Of a DNA stretch of 64,000 bases, positions 47,000-56,440 are shown piece after piece. Source of the DNA: Mariniflexile gromovii (GTDB taxonomy: Bacteria; Bacteroidota; Bacteroidia; Flavobacteriales; Flavobacteriaceae); assembly GCF_017814435.1 (NCBI RefSeq), contig NZ_JAGJCB010000004.1:124001-188000 (forward strand), written 5' to 3'. Position 1 is the stretch's first letter. The number at the start of each line of letters is the position of its first letter. Under the pieces are notes generated by a model that was not told the DNA's origin, did not search any database, and saw only the letters and a program-made list of their open reading frames with translations. The translations under genes were made by a program, and so were the position numbers.

Positions 47000-47689
47000 T
47001 TATAAGTATTTTTTTATTTCAATTAAACCACTTATTTGTTTAACGTTGGTTTTAATATTCATGTTATTGGTATCAAAATAAATAACATCCATACCAACAT
47101 TTATAGCACCTTCAATATCAGCTTCATAGCCATCACCTATCATAATACTTCTACTCATTTCTGTTTTAGCTTTTTTAACGGCATGATGAAAAATTTCCGG
47201 ATGTGGTTTTTTAATACCAATATCTTCACCATTGGTAATGGTTTTAAAATAATGGTAAATATTTGATTTCATTAGCTTTTTAGATTGCACTTCTTCAAAT
47301 CCGTTTGAGAGGATATGCAAATTATAATTTAAACTTAGATAGTCTAAAATTTCAATGGTGTTTTCAAACAAATAATTAGTATCGGTAAGGTATGTAATAT
47401 AATCGGTTGATAATTTCCGAATCATATCATCTTCTACATGAAAATTAGAAGCCACAAAGGTGTCTCTCAATCGGCCGAAACGCAACACCTCTTTATCAAT
47501 TTTCGCATCTCTATAAAGTTTCCAATATTGAAAATTGATATCGCGATAATGCAATAAAAACTCGTGCAATTCAATTTGTATTGCATTCATTTTAAAAATT
47601 TTATCGAATGTTAGTTCTGAATTTTTATCAAAATCCCAAAGTGTATGATCTAAGTCGAAAAACACATCAGTAATACCTTCAATTTTCAT
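47000..47689 (-). CDS. YjjG-type HAD phosphatase (5'-nucleotidase)
   Basis: 229 residues of the haloacid dehalogenase superfamily. Motif I VFFDLDHTLWDF gives Asp12 and Asp14, motif II is LSNGF, motif III the Lys in IGIKKPHPEIF, and motif IV IMIGDGYEADIEGA. The insert and the DHTLWDF start match YjjG, a nucleotidase that cleans up non-canonical pyrimidine nucleotides. Specific substrate not proven. Confidence 0.88.
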   Translation of the reverse strand: MKIEGITDVFFDLDHTLWDFDKNSELTFDKIFKMNAIQIELHEFLLHYRDINFQYWKLYRDAKIDKEVLRFGRLRDTFVASNFHVEDDMIRKLSTDYITYLTDTNYLFENTIEILDYLSLNYNLHILSNGFEEVQSKKLMKSNIYHYFKTITNGEDIGIKKPHPEIFHHAVKKAKTEMSRSIMIGDGYEADIEGAINVGMDVIYFDTNNMNIKTNVKQISGLIEIKKYL

Positions 47690-47774
47690 ATGTGCATTTT
47701 AATTGTTTTTTAAAGGCCGTATGCCGTTAGCTATTAACAACTTCATTAAATAATCAGCTTTTTCACATGCTCGT

Positions 47775-49070
47775 TTAATTCCCTGACTCTAAAATAATAT
47801 TAAACAATTCTTTAAATCCTTTCCAGCGTTCTATATCGCTAAACGTATAATTATGAAACACAGGGACAAACTCACCGTTTACACGCCTTACTTCACTTAT
47901 AATTTCGTTCAAAGCTTTCGTTTTATCTAGCAACGACTGGTGTTTTAACAACACATAATCCATCACATGATAAGAATGAATTTTTAGGGGTGTTTGAATT
48001 TCATAATCCAAATCATAAAAGAAAAAAGGGGTGCATGTGCCAGCCCTAAAACCAATTTGATTTACATAGCCCATGGTATAGTCAGATAAAATCTCCAATT
48101 CTATTAGGTTTCTATACGATTCTGGCAGATTTAACTTTGAAAACGATTGTCTTGATGCTTTTAGTGTGGTATTTATAATATCCTCCATTTTAAGCTTTTC
48201 TTTTTTCAAAATTGAAAAATCATCAAGCGCAAAAAACGATGTTTTTAATCCTACTTCACAATAATCGGCCACATGCTTTATAAGCGATATAAATTTTCGT
48301 TTGTTAGGATTGATACTTTTATCGTAGGTTGAAAAATCGCCTATCAAAAAGAAAAACAAAAACTTAAATTTACTTTGCTTTTGCTTATTAATTATATACT
48401 TAAAAGTGTCATACGGGTCATGTTTTAACCCAAAAACCACCATAATTCTATTATAAAAGCTTTTAAATTCAAATTTAAACAAATCTTTTAAGCTGCCACC
48501 AACACTTCGCATAATCCCTTTCAGTTTAAAATGATAAGGGGTTGGCACATCAATTATAGGTTTAACACTATAACTTCTTTCGGGGAACTTAAATTCTGGA
48601 AATTGTATTTGTAAAGCATCCCTAAATTTATAAGCCCAAATATCTACAACGGGTTGATGCAAAAAACTATGTTTATATGCAATGCTTTCGGTGGCCAGAA
48701 AGCGTCCAAAATTGTCTTTTACATGGGGCAAATATTCTTCATATCTTGATAGTAAATAAAAAGATGCCGCAAAAACATCAAAAGGAATGGCACTTTTTTC
48801 ACCGGTAAAAAAGAAACATTTGGTGTGCCACCACGGTTGTACATGAATTTCAACATCGTTCAACCCTTGTTCAAACAGAAGGTCGTGACTTTTAATAAAA
48901 AACTCGTTACTAAGTTGTTGTTTTGTATAGGATATTTTTAAACTATCGTGGGCAATAAACTCTTCCACCTTTGTGGTAAAGGAAACCTCAATACCTAAAA
49001 TACGTGTGCAAATATGTTTAAAGACATACTTTAAACGTGGCGTAATATTATGAGTATAAACTAAAAGCAT
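47775..49070 (-). CDS. Polysaccharide-deacetylase-like protein with degenerate active site
   Basis: 431 residues with the architecture of a flavobacterial deacetylase-like family: an N-terminal DUF7033-like domain (about 1-165) and a NodB-like half. In family members as I remember them, the first motif is TIDIDVAYAY, the second VGLHPSYFA, and a third RQHFLKL. Here they are PIIDVPTPYH (Asp174 kept, the second Asp is Pro176), VGLKTSFFA (His replaced by Lys276) and RQSFSKL (His replaced by Ser309). The last His (His406, VFHNYT) remains. The fold is well kept, so it may be a binding protein rather than an enzyme. It is next to a nucleotidase and radC, with no polysaccharide genes around. Confidence 0.8.
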   Translation of the reverse strand: MLLVYTHNITPRLKYVFKHICTRILGIEVSFTTKVEEFIAHDSLKISYTKQQLSNEFFIKSHDLLFEQGLNDVEIHVQPWWHTKCFFFTGEKSAIPFDVFAASFYLLSRYEEYLPHVKDNFGRFLATESIAYKHSFLHQPVVDIWAYKFRDALQIQFPEFKFPERSYSVKPIIDVPTPYHFKLKGIMRSVGGSLKDLFKFEFKSFYNRIMVVFGLKHDPYDTFKYIINKQKQSKFKFLFFFLIGDFSTYDKSINPNKRKFISLIKHVADYCEVGLKTSFFALDDFSILKKEKLKMEDIINTTLKASRQSFSKLNLPESYRNLIELEILSDYTMGYVNQIGFRAGTCTPFFFYDLDYEIQTPLKIHSYHVMDYVLLKHQSLLDKTKALNEIISEVRRVNGEFVPVFHNYTFSDIERWKGFKELFNIILESGN

Positions 49071-49174
49071 CTAAAATATAAGTTCCAATATTAAAATTCC
49101 AAAATCCAAAAAACCTATTCGTTAAAATCTATACCTATTGGAATTTTGTTTTATTGCCTTTTTTGTTATTTACT

Positions 49175-49873
49175 TTACAAAAGGTTTTCATCGGCAAAAC
49201 TAAAGTATGCATTTTCGGTAATAATTAAGTGGTCTAGCACTTTTATATCTAAACTTTCTGCAGCCACTTTTAATTTATTGGTAATTTGCTTGTCGGCTTC
49301 ACTAGGTTTCAGTGTTCCTGATGGGTGGTTATGCGCCAAGATAAGTCCGGTTGCTCCCACTTCCAACGCATTTTTTAGTACCAGTCGCACATCTACCAAT
49401 GTACCCGTGATACCACCTTTGCTTAATTGATTTTTTTGAATAACCTTATTGGAATTATTCAAGTAAACAATCCAGAATTCTTCATGTTGAAGCTCGCCAA
49501 TGATGGGTTGCATCAACTCGAAAACCGAAGTGCTTGACGTTATCTTTTTCTTTTCCAACGCCTCCTCGCCTCTTCGTCGTCTTCCCAATTCCAAAGCAGC
49601 CGCAATGGTAATGGCTTTAGCTTCACCAATACCCTTAAATTCCATAAGTTGCTTGATGGAAAGCTTCCCCAATTCGCTTAAATTATTATCTACACTTGCT
49701 AAAATGCGCTTGCATAACTCAACGGCACTCTCATTTCGGCTACCCGAACCTATTAAAATGGCCACCAACTCTGCATCGCTTAATGCCGCCTTCCCTTTGT
49801 AGAGTAATTTCTCGCGTGGTTGATCGTCTTGACTCCAATTTTTTATTGAAAATGAGGGTTGTTTTTCTTGCAT
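49175..49873 (-). CDS. radC: RadC-family JAB-domain protein
   Basis: 232 residues: an N-terminal helix-hairpin-helix region (KLSIKQLMEFKGIGEAKAI at about 70-88) and an MPN/JAB metalloprotease-like domain with HNHPSG at 181-186 and a distal Asp (SEAD) about ten residues on, the JAMM motif. The name refers to DNA repair, but the real activity of RadC proteins is uncertain. It is a chromosomal full-length form. Confidence 0.93.
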   Translation of the reverse strand: MQEKQPSFSIKNWSQDDQPREKLLYKGKAALSDAELVAILIGSGSRNESAVELCKRILASVDNNLSELGKLSIKQLMEFKGIGEAKAITIAAALELGRRRRGEEALEKKKITSSTSVFELMQPIIGELQHEEFWIVYLNNSNKVIQKNQLSKGGITGTLVDVRLVLKNALEVGATGLILAHNHPSGTLKPSEADKQITNKLKVAAESLDIKVLDHLIITENAYFSFADENLL

Positions 49874-49944
49874 TGCATAAACCTACTAAAAATATTTATT
49901 TTTTTGAACAATTTAAATTGAAGAAAATGTGGGCGTTTTAAAAA

Positions 49945-51687
49945 TTAAACCGCTTGGTTATTAAGAGTATCTATACTATATGATTTTAACAAATTATATA
50001 GCTTAATAGGATTAAATGGTTTCCCCATAAACCCATTCATTTTATATTGTTGGGTTTTCTTTTTAATATCTGTTTGTGCAAAAGCAGTTAAAGCAATAAT
50101 TGGAACATTACATTTGGTTGGATTTGGCAATTTTCTAATAATGGATGTTGTTTGATAACCATCTAACAGGGGCATTTGTAAATCCATTAAAATTAAATTG
50201 AAATCTCTTTTTTCAAAAATATCAAGTAATTCTTTACCGTTTTCGGCAATTTCATAATTAACTTTCCAATTTGCGAAAAACTTCTTTATTATTAAAATAT
50301 TCATTTTATTATCTTCGGCTACCAATACATTAATATTTAATGGCTCGTAGTTGGGTTGCATTTTAATCATATCGGGTTCAAACCCATTTAACCTATTACT
50401 TACTTTATAGGTAATTATAAAGGAAAAAGTTGCACCACTACCTAATTCGCTTTCAACAATTAAATTACTGCCCTGAATTTCCAATAACTTTTTACTAATG
50501 GATAATCCTAAACCTGTACCGCCATATTTAATTGATGTTTCCGATTCTGCTTGCATAAAGCTTTCGAAAATCAATTGCTGCCTGTCTTTTGAAATACCTA
50601 TGCCTGTGTCTATTACCTTGAATTCAAATTGTATTTTATTCTTATCTACCCCTAAATTCTTAACACTTAAGGTAATACTTCCGGTATCGGTGAATTTTAA
50701 AGAATTACTCAATAAGTTTTTAACTATTTGAGCTAATTTTAAATCATCGCCAATTATAGTTTTGGGTAGTTCATTTTCAATTTTTAAAATAAAATCTACG
50801 CCTTTTTTACCTGCTCTTAAGCTAAAATGAGAATTAATATTTTCTAAAAAATGAATGATACTAAAATCCTTTTCAACCAATTTTATTTTACCCGATTTTA
50901 TTTTATCAAAATCCAATAAATCGTTAATTAAACCTAATAAATGTTCTCCTGAATATTTTAAAGCTTTTAGATTTTCTACTTGATCGGGCAAATAGTCTTC
51001 CATTAATAGAATGTTTGCTAACCCTGTTACAGCATTTAAAGGCGTTCTAATTTCATGAGACATGGTAGATAAAAAATTATCCTTTGCTTCACTGGCTCTT
51101 TTTAATTCTATCTCAATATTTTTTAAATTGGTAACATCTACAATTGTTCCAATATAACCTATTGGGAATCCGTTGGAATTTAATATAAGCTTGCTTTTTA
51201 GCTCAAACCACATAACTTTTTCGTTACGCTTATGCTTAAAAATAAATTTAGTCTCTGATTTTGTGTTTGAGAACAATTCGCTAAATTTAATATTACCATC
51301 TATATTTTCTCCATAAAGAAAACTTCTGAAATTTTTACCCAGGGTATCGGCGAGCTTGTATCCTGAAAGGATTTCCCAGGCATTATTTAAATATGTGAAA
51401 TTTCCATCTAAGTCGGTCTCAAAAATAACCCCTCCCACATTATCCACTATATTTTCTAGCTTATTTTTGGTGCTATCTCGTTCTGCTATTAATTTTTGAT
51501 TAGAAATAAACAACTCTTTTGAACTCTCTTCAAGAATATTTTCAATGTGTAAAATATCTTTATCGAAACTTCTATATGCTTCGTTAACCATATGCAGGAA
51601 TTCTTCCAACTGTGGGTTGTTTGAAACATCTAATTCGGATTTTTTAAGCTGACGTTGTAAAAGTCTATGTAATTCGGCACTTAACAT
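49945..51687 (-). CDS. Hybrid sensor histidine kinase with PAS and receiver domains
   Basis: 580 residues without a membrane segment. Order: helical N-terminus, PAS domain (about 78-190, GGVIFETDLDGNFTYLNNAW), HisKA with SHEIRTPLNAV and His211, HATPase (NLLSNSLKF, DTGIGIS, GGTGLGLSIS near 390-400) and a C-terminal receiver (NVLVAEDNKMN, LILMDLQMP with phosphoacceptor Asp502, ALTAFA, GKPFN). All phosphotransfer residues are present. It overlaps the upstream FIST gene by seven bases, so FIST very likely supplies its signal. No Hpt or DNA-binding output is encoded nearby. Confidence 0.95.
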   Translation of the reverse strand: MLSAELHRLLQRQLKKSELDVSNNPQLEEFLHMVNEAYRSFDKDILHIENILEESSKELFISNQKLIAERDSTKNKLENIVDNVGGVIFETDLDGNFTYLNNAWEILSGYKLADTLGKNFRSFLYGENIDGNIKFSELFSNTKSETKFIFKHKRNEKVMWFELKSKLILNSNGFPIGYIGTIVDVTNLKNIEIELKRASEAKDNFLSTMSHEIRTPLNAVTGLANILLMEDYLPDQVENLKALKYSGEHLLGLINDLLDFDKIKSGKIKLVEKDFSIIHFLENINSHFSLRAGKKGVDFILKIENELPKTIIGDDLKLAQIVKNLLSNSLKFTDTGSITLSVKNLGVDKNKIQFEFKVIDTGIGISKDRQQLIFESFMQAESETSIKYGGTGLGLSISKKLLEIQGSNLIVESELGSGATFSFIITYKVSNRLNGFEPDMIKMQPNYEPLNINVLVAEDNKMNILIIKKFFANWKVNYEIAENGKELLDIFEKRDFNLILMDLQMPLLDGYQTTSIIRKLPNPTKCNVPIIALTAFAQTDIKKKTQQYKMNGFMGKPFNPIKLYNLLKSYSIDTLNNQAV

Positions 51688-52808
51688 TCTGATAGGGTTG
51701 TAATAGTCATGGTTTGATTATGTAACTCGCAAGGTGAAAACTCCCCAAATGGCGCTATTTCTCCATAAGAGTAAAAACCAGTGATGCAAGGTTTATCGCC
51801 TAATACATCGCGAACTACTTCAATTTCTTCTTCAATAAGTTGTTTTAATACCAAGCGCCTTCCTACGCAACTTATAAGTATAGCTAATTCAGATGCGTCT
51901 TTAAAATTGTTATCAGCACTAATAGCCGAATCTTCTGCACCTTTTATCAATCTATCTATATTGGCTTTCATTAAGCGAACATAAGCACCTTCAGGTATGT
52001 TTCCTGCAAAAGTTAAACTTTGGTCTTCCTCATTCACTGCTAAAATGGTTCTAACTACTGGTGTCGAATTTTCGTGTACACGCAAACTCAATGGGAACAG
52101 CAATCCTGAACCTGGTAAATTATTGGCTTCTTCACCTAAAAACGATTTATAAATTTTTAAAGCAGGTAATCCGTCTAATTCATACAAAACATTTTTGTCT
52201 GATTTGGTTACTAATCTTTCAATACCAAAACTGTCCCAACCGCCTTTAGAGCTATATCCTACTTTTAACCCTTCGCCATAAAAACCTAAGCCAATTATTG
52301 TTTTATCAACAACCTTATCATCGTTAATTATAAATGTGCTTTTAAAATTAGCACCATCTCCAGCCAAACCTCCCGTAATACTAACTTTGGGCAGTCCAGA
52401 TTTTAAACCTGTAACTAAATCGGCACCATTAACATGAAGTCCATCGCTTAAAACCAGTACATGTTTTAAATCGTTACTATTAAGTTGTAGTGCAATTTGC
52501 TCGCCTGCTTTAACACTGCAATTCATATCCTTAACAGTCACTGCCACTTTTTTTAATGTAACCTTATGCAATTGTATGGCAGTAAGCGAAATGGTAGCAT
52601 CCTTAACGGTAACACCCGAAATTTCGCCAGCTGTAGAACAGCCCATTATTATAGCCTTTGGATGTTTTAATTTAATTTGGTTTATAACCTCTTGTTTTGA
52701 TTCAAAAAGTGGAGAAACAAAAAGCAAGAATAAATCAGTATCATTATTGATAGAATTTAATTTATTTCTCCAATCAATTTCGCATAGCGAAACCTGTTGC
52801 ACTTTCAT
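51681..52808 (-). CDS. FIST-domain signal-sensing protein
   Basis: 375 residues of the FIST family: N-terminal domain with AIIMGCSTAGEISG near 53-66 and LSDGLHVNGADLVTGL, and C-terminal FIST_C domain with CVGRRLVLKQ and GFYSYGEIAPFG near the end. FIST proteins are thought to sense small molecules, possibly amino acids, for partnered kinases or cyclases. The 3' end overlaps the hybrid kinase by seven bases. Its upstream region carries a TTTTCGTCGA motif shared with another gene. Confidence 0.92.
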   Translation of the reverse strand: MKVQQVSLCEIDWRNKLNSINNDTDLFLLFVSPLFESKQEVINQIKLKHPKAIIMGCSTAGEISGVTVKDATISLTAIQLHKVTLKKVAVTVKDMNCSVKAGEQIALQLNSNDLKHVLVLSDGLHVNGADLVTGLKSGLPKVSITGGLAGDGANFKSTFIINDDKVVDKTIIGLGFYGEGLKVGYSSKGGWDSFGIERLVTKSDKNVLYELDGLPALKIYKSFLGEEANNLPGSGLLFPLSLRVHENSTPVVRTILAVNEEDQSLTFAGNIPEGAYVRLMKANIDRLIKGAEDSAISADNNFKDASELAILISCVGRRLVLKQLIEEEIEVVRDVLGDKPCITGFYSYGEIAPFGEFSPCELHNQTMTITTLSEC

Positions 52809-52838
52809 AAAATAACTATTTAAGTAGTCTGGGGAGAG

Positions 52839-52865
52839 TTTTCGTCGACTTTATTAACCGTTCGT
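52839..52865 (-). promoter_or_regulatory. TTTTCGTCGA motif upstream of the FIST gene
   Basis: TTTTCGTCGACTTTATTAA, then ACCGTTCGTCGA, giving two CGTCGA boxes 20 bases apart, 31-60 bases before the FIST start. A 19-base segment is matched at 17 positions by 59309-59327, upstream of another gene. Possibly an operator; direction of action is a guess. Confidence 0.3.
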
Positions 52866-53002
52866 CGAAGATATGTCAATTTTTTTAATCAGAGAAATTT
52901 TATTTTCATTTTTTTTAATTCAATAACCGTTTATCAGTAAACTTATTATTTTACTCACAAATAATTGTTGTAATTTTAAAAACCCTTATTCGTAAATCTA
53001 AA

Positions 53003-53608
53003 TTGCACATCCCATTGAATTATCCTCCAAAAATACATCAAGACAACAACATAAACCACATGGTTGATGTGATAAAAACATACCCATTGGCTACCGTAAT
53101 TTCAGTAAAAGACAACATGCCTTTTATTACCCATTTACCTTTAATTTATAATGAAGCTGGAAAATTAATTGGGCATATCGATAAGCAAAATCCGCATGCA
53201 GCCTTATTAAGAAACAGCCTTCCTGTTACCATTATATTTTCGGGTCCGCAATGCTATATTTCGCCAAGTATTTATACCACAACGCAATTACCTACTTGGA
53301 ATTACATCAAAGTACACCTAAAAGGCACGGTTCATGCTATAGAAAGTAAAGAAGCTTTAAAGGAATCGATTATTACCATGACCGCGTTTTTAGAAGCTCC
53401 AGAGCATAAATATGTTTTAGAACCCGATAACCAGCGTATGTTAGGTGCTTTAGATTATATTGAAATGTTTGAAATAACCATTGATGCTTGGGAAGGAAAA
53501 TTTAAACTTTCGCAAGACAAAAAACCACAAGACATTGAAAATGCCCGTGCCGAATTAATACGTGCCAACCAAGAATCCATTGAAAAATTTTTAAACAAAG
53601 TATTTTAA
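53003..53608 (+). CDS. PaiB-like FMN-binding protein
   Basis: 201 residues of the PaiB/FMN-binding split-barrel type, sometimes called a negative transcriptional regulator. YPLATVISVKDNMPFITHLPL, IGHIDKQNPHAA and YISPSIYTTTQLPTWNYIKVHLKG, read in parts, are characteristic. It starts at TTG (53003): no ATG lies near, and the family's MYIPxxY start aligns here. A regulatory role is not shown by any DNA-binding motif. Eighteen bases before the first of two esterase genes. Confidence 0.85.
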   Translation: MHIPLNYPPKIHQDNNINHMVDVIKTYPLATVISVKDNMPFITHLPLIYNEAGKLIGHIDKQNPHAALLRNSLPVTIIFSGPQCYISPSIYTTTQLPTWNYIKVHLKGTVHAIESKEALKESIITMTAFLEAPEHKYVLEPDNQRMLGALDYIEMFEITIDAWEGKFKLSQDKKPQDIENARAELIRANQESIEKFLNKVF

Positions 53609-53625
53609 TCTATAGCTACAGAATT

Positions 53626-54489
53626 ATGAAGTATTGCATGTTTATCATGGCTTTTTTTTGCTATACACAGCTTTTGTTTCCTCAAGAAAAGGAATACACC
53701 TCGGTTGATTATCCTGAAGATTACACCGCAAACATAGATGTGCTTTACACCCAAGAAGGCAACTGGAAAGGCTACATGGACATATTTACAAATCCCAACG
53801 CCACCAACCCCACCCCGGTAGTGATTAACATTCATGGTGGTGGTTGGAAAAGCGGACAAAAAGAATCGCAAACAGGGCTAGACACCTTTTTTAGTCGTGG
53901 GTATGCGGTTGCCAATGTAGCGTACCGCTTAATAGATGTAGCGCCTGCCCCTGCTGCTATTGAAGATGTACGTTGTGCCTTGTTATATATTTATAGAAAT
54001 GCTAAAACCTTAAATATAGATACCAACAAAATTGTTATTATGGGTGGTTCTGCGGGTGGCCATTTGGCACTTATGGCAGGTTTACTGGCAGGCAATAACA
54101 GTTTTGATAGTAACTGCCCAAATTCCGAAAACATAAAAGTAGCCGCTATTATTGATAAATACGGAGTAACCGATTTAACACCCCTTGCCTACCGAAACTC
54201 GCCAAGAGATTGGTTAGGGCTCAATAATACAGATGCGGAATTTGTAAAAAAAGTATCGCCCATAAACTACGTGTCGCAAAACAGTCCGCCTATTTTTATA
54301 GCGCATGGCGATGCAGACCCCATTGTGCCTTACCAACAATCCATCATACTCTACAAAAGACTGAAAGCTTTCAAGGTTAAAACCCGACTTTTAACCATTA
54401 AAAAAGGCAAACATGGAAACTTTAACAAAAAGCAGAACATTCTTTTAAGTAAAAGTATTTGGAAATTTTTAAATAACTTAGGACTGTAA
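53626..54489 (+). CDS. Secreted alpha/beta hydrolase (BD-FAE/esterase-like), paralogue 1
   Basis: 287 residues with a signal peptide (about 1-19). The HGGGW oxyanion motif is at 70-74, the nucleophile Ser142 in GGSAGGHLALM, and the acid/base pair in HGDADPIVPY and GKHGNF. This matches the esterase/lipase family of bifunctional feruloyl/acetyl-xylan esterases and kynurenine formamidase-like enzymes; substrate unknown. About 60 percent identical by eye to the next gene, both ending FLNNLGL, so a tandem duplication. Confidence 0.88.
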   Translation: MKYCMFIMAFFCYTQLLFPQEKEYTSVDYPEDYTANIDVLYTQEGNWKGYMDIFTNPNATNPTPVVINIHGGGWKSGQKESQTGLDTFFSRGYAVANVAYRLIDVAPAPAAIEDVRCALLYIYRNAKTLNIDTNKIVIMGGSAGGHLALMAGLLAGNNSFDSNCPNSENIKVAAIIDKYGVTDLTPLAYRNSPRDWLGLNNTDAEFVKKVSPINYVSQNSPPIFIAHGDADPIVPYQQSIILYKRLKAFKVKTRLLTIKKGKHGNFNKKQNILLSKSIWKFLNNLGL

Positions 54490-54517
54490 TATTCATAATT
54501 AATACACTTATTAAAAA

Positions 54518-55384
54518 ATGAAACAACGGTTTCTTTTTAGCATTTTCAGCCTTGTATGTGCAAGCTATTTGTTTTCACAAGAAAAAACCTTTAAACCTGT
54601 AAGTTTCCCAAAGGACTACCAAAGTCAAATAGATGTTATTTACACCCAGGTAAATGGTTGGGATGGCCGTATGGACCTTTACACAAACCCAACAGCAAAA
54701 ACACCCACACCCGTTGTGATCAATATTCATGGTGGTGGTTGGAACCATGGTGAAAAAGAATCGCAAACCGGTTTTGGCTCTTGGTTTAAAAATGGTTATG
54801 CCGTAGCCAATGTGGAATACCGTTTGGTAGATGTAGCCCCTGCTCCTGCGGCTATTGAAGATGTGCGATGCGCCTTAATATACCTCCTTAAAAATGCCAA
54901 ATCCTTAAACATAGATCCCGACAACATTGTGATTATGGGTGGCTCTTCTGGCGGACACTTAGCACTTATGGCTGGTTTATTAGGAAACGATAAACGCTTT
55001 GATACCAATTGCCATTATGATGGTACTATAAAAGCAGCTGCTATTATTGATAAATACGGCGTTACAGATTTACTTCCTTTGGCAAAATGGAAATCGGCAA
55101 AAAATTGGTTGGGTACTCATTACAACAACCAAAAGTTTGTAGAATCGGTATCACCACTTTATCACATCAATAAACAGAGTCCGCCCACTTTCATTGTACA
55201 TGGCGATGCAGACCCAATTGTACCCTATCTTCAATCGGTAGTACTTCATGAAAAACTAAAAACCCACGGTGTTAAAACCGAATTTCTAACCATTCCTGGA
55301 GGTGTGCACGGTAAGTTTAGCGAAGAACAAAATGCGCTTCTTAGTAAACGTATGTGGGATTTTTTAAATAACTTAGGGCTATAA
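54518..55384 (+). CDS. Secreted alpha/beta hydrolase, paralogue 2
   Basis: 288 residues, signal peptide to about residue 20 (ending LFSQ). HGGGW at 71-75, Ser143 in GGSSGGHLALM, Asp in HGDADPIVPY and His in GVHGKF complete the triad. It follows paralogue 1 by 28 bases on the same strand, and the two differ mainly at the N-terminus and the loop after the nucleophile. A further alpha/beta hydrolase follows, so three hydrolases form one run. Confidence 0.88.
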   Translation: MKQRFLFSIFSLVCASYLFSQEKTFKPVSFPKDYQSQIDVIYTQVNGWDGRMDLYTNPTAKTPTPVVINIHGGGWNHGEKESQTGFGSWFKNGYAVANVEYRLVDVAPAPAAIEDVRCALIYLLKNAKSLNIDPDNIVIMGGSSGGHLALMAGLLGNDKRFDTNCHYDGTIKAAAIIDKYGVTDLLPLAKWKSAKNWLGTHYNNQKFVESVSPLYHINKQSPPTFIVHGDADPIVPYLQSVVLHEKLKTHGVKTEFLTIPGGVHGKFSEEQNALLSKRMWDFLNNLGL

Positions 55385-55408
55385 TACTGAAATTTAAAAA
55401 CATAGGTC

Positions 55409-56296
55409 ATGAAAAAACTCACCAAAGAAGATATCAGTCAAGAAGTATTTGATTTGTACGACTATTATGCCCATAATAAAATTGACAGACGCCAATTTGT
55501 TGAAAAACTATCCATATATGCCGTTGGTGGCATTACCGTGTCGTCTTTATTAAGCTTTATTACACCCGATTATATAAATACACTTCTAGTAAAACCGGAT
55601 GATGAACGTTTAGATTCCAAATACATCAGCTACCAATCGCCCAAAGGTGGTGGCACCATAAAAGGTTTATTGTCTATGCCCGATAACACTACGGGGAAAT
55701 TACCCGGCGTTATTGTAGTGCACGAAAACAGAGGTTTAAATCCTTATATTGAAGATGTGGGCCGACGCACTGCTCTTGAAAATTTTATTTCCTTAGCGCC
55801 CGATGCTTTATCACCTTTAGGTGGCTACCCAGGTAATGATGATGACGGACGCGAACTTCAAAAAAAACGCAATAAAAACGAGATGCTTGAAGATTTTATT
55901 GCCGCTTTCCAATACTTAAGTTCGCACCCTAATTGCGATGGAAATATAGGAGTAGTTGGTTTTTGCTTTGGCGGTTGGATATCCAATATGATGGCTGTAA
56001 AAGTGCCTGCACTAAAAGCGGCTGTTCCTTTTTATGGCGGGCAACCCTCTTCCGAAGAAGCTGCGCAAATAAAAACACCTTTACAGTTACACTATGCAGG
56101 ATTAGATACCCGTGTAAACGAAGGCTGGAGCGACTACCAAGAGGTTTTAAAACAAAACAATGTGGAATACACCGCCCATTTTTACCCCGATGTAAACCAT
56201 GGCTTTCACAACAATACCACACCGCGTTACGATGAAAAAGCAGCAAATTTGGCTTGGGAAAGAACCATTGCTTTTTTTAAGGAGAAATTGAAGTAA
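55409..56296 (+). CDS. Dienelactone-hydrolase-family protein with Tat-like N-terminus
   Basis: 295 residues. A Tat-like segment DRRQFVEKL at about 26-34 and a hydrophobic stretch at about 35-50 suggest export of a folded protein. The dienelactone-hydrolase triad is visible: Cys186 in GFCFGGW, Asp233 in AGLDTRV and His264 in NHGFHN, with Glu106 in VVHENRG that holds the Cys thiolate. Twenty-four bases after the esterase pair, so likely cotranscribed. Natural substrate unknown. Confidence 0.9.
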   Translation: MKKLTKEDISQEVFDLYDYYAHNKIDRRQFVEKLSIYAVGGITVSSLLSFITPDYINTLLVKPDDERLDSKYISYQSPKGGGTIKGLLSMPDNTTGKLPGVIVVHENRGLNPYIEDVGRRTALENFISLAPDALSPLGGYPGNDDDGRELQKKRNKNEMLEDFIAAFQYLSSHPNCDGNIGVVGFCFGGWISNMMAVKVPALKAAVPFYGGQPSSEEAAQIKTPLQLHYAGLDTRVNEGWSDYQEVLKQNNVEYTAHFYPDVNHGFHNNTTPRYDEKAANLAWERTIAFFKEKLK

Positions 56297-56382
56297 CCCG
56301 AAAAAAATATTGGCTTAATACAGCCCACTTCACGACACTTTTAAAGTTGTTACAACAGGCAACTTATCATTCCCAATAATCG

Positions 56383-56396
56383 ATAAACGGCATCAT
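56383..56396 (+). repeat. 14-bp direct repeat, copy 1
   Basis: ATAAACGGCATCAT, repeated in the same direction at 59437-59450. Together they bracket a 3-kb section with three lipoprotein/thioredoxin genes. In a 64-kb AT-rich window such repeats may arise by chance. Confidence 0.3.
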
Positions 56397-56440
56397 AAAA
56401 AGTTCGTTTTATCGAAACGCATACCTATTTTAACAAAAAT

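Noticed and set aside
52857-52934. LytTR operator from ACCGTTCGT (52857) and ACCGTTTAT (52926)
   Set aside because: The half-sites are about 70 bases apart instead of the usual 12-13 between paired repeats, and no LytTR protein is encoded nearby.
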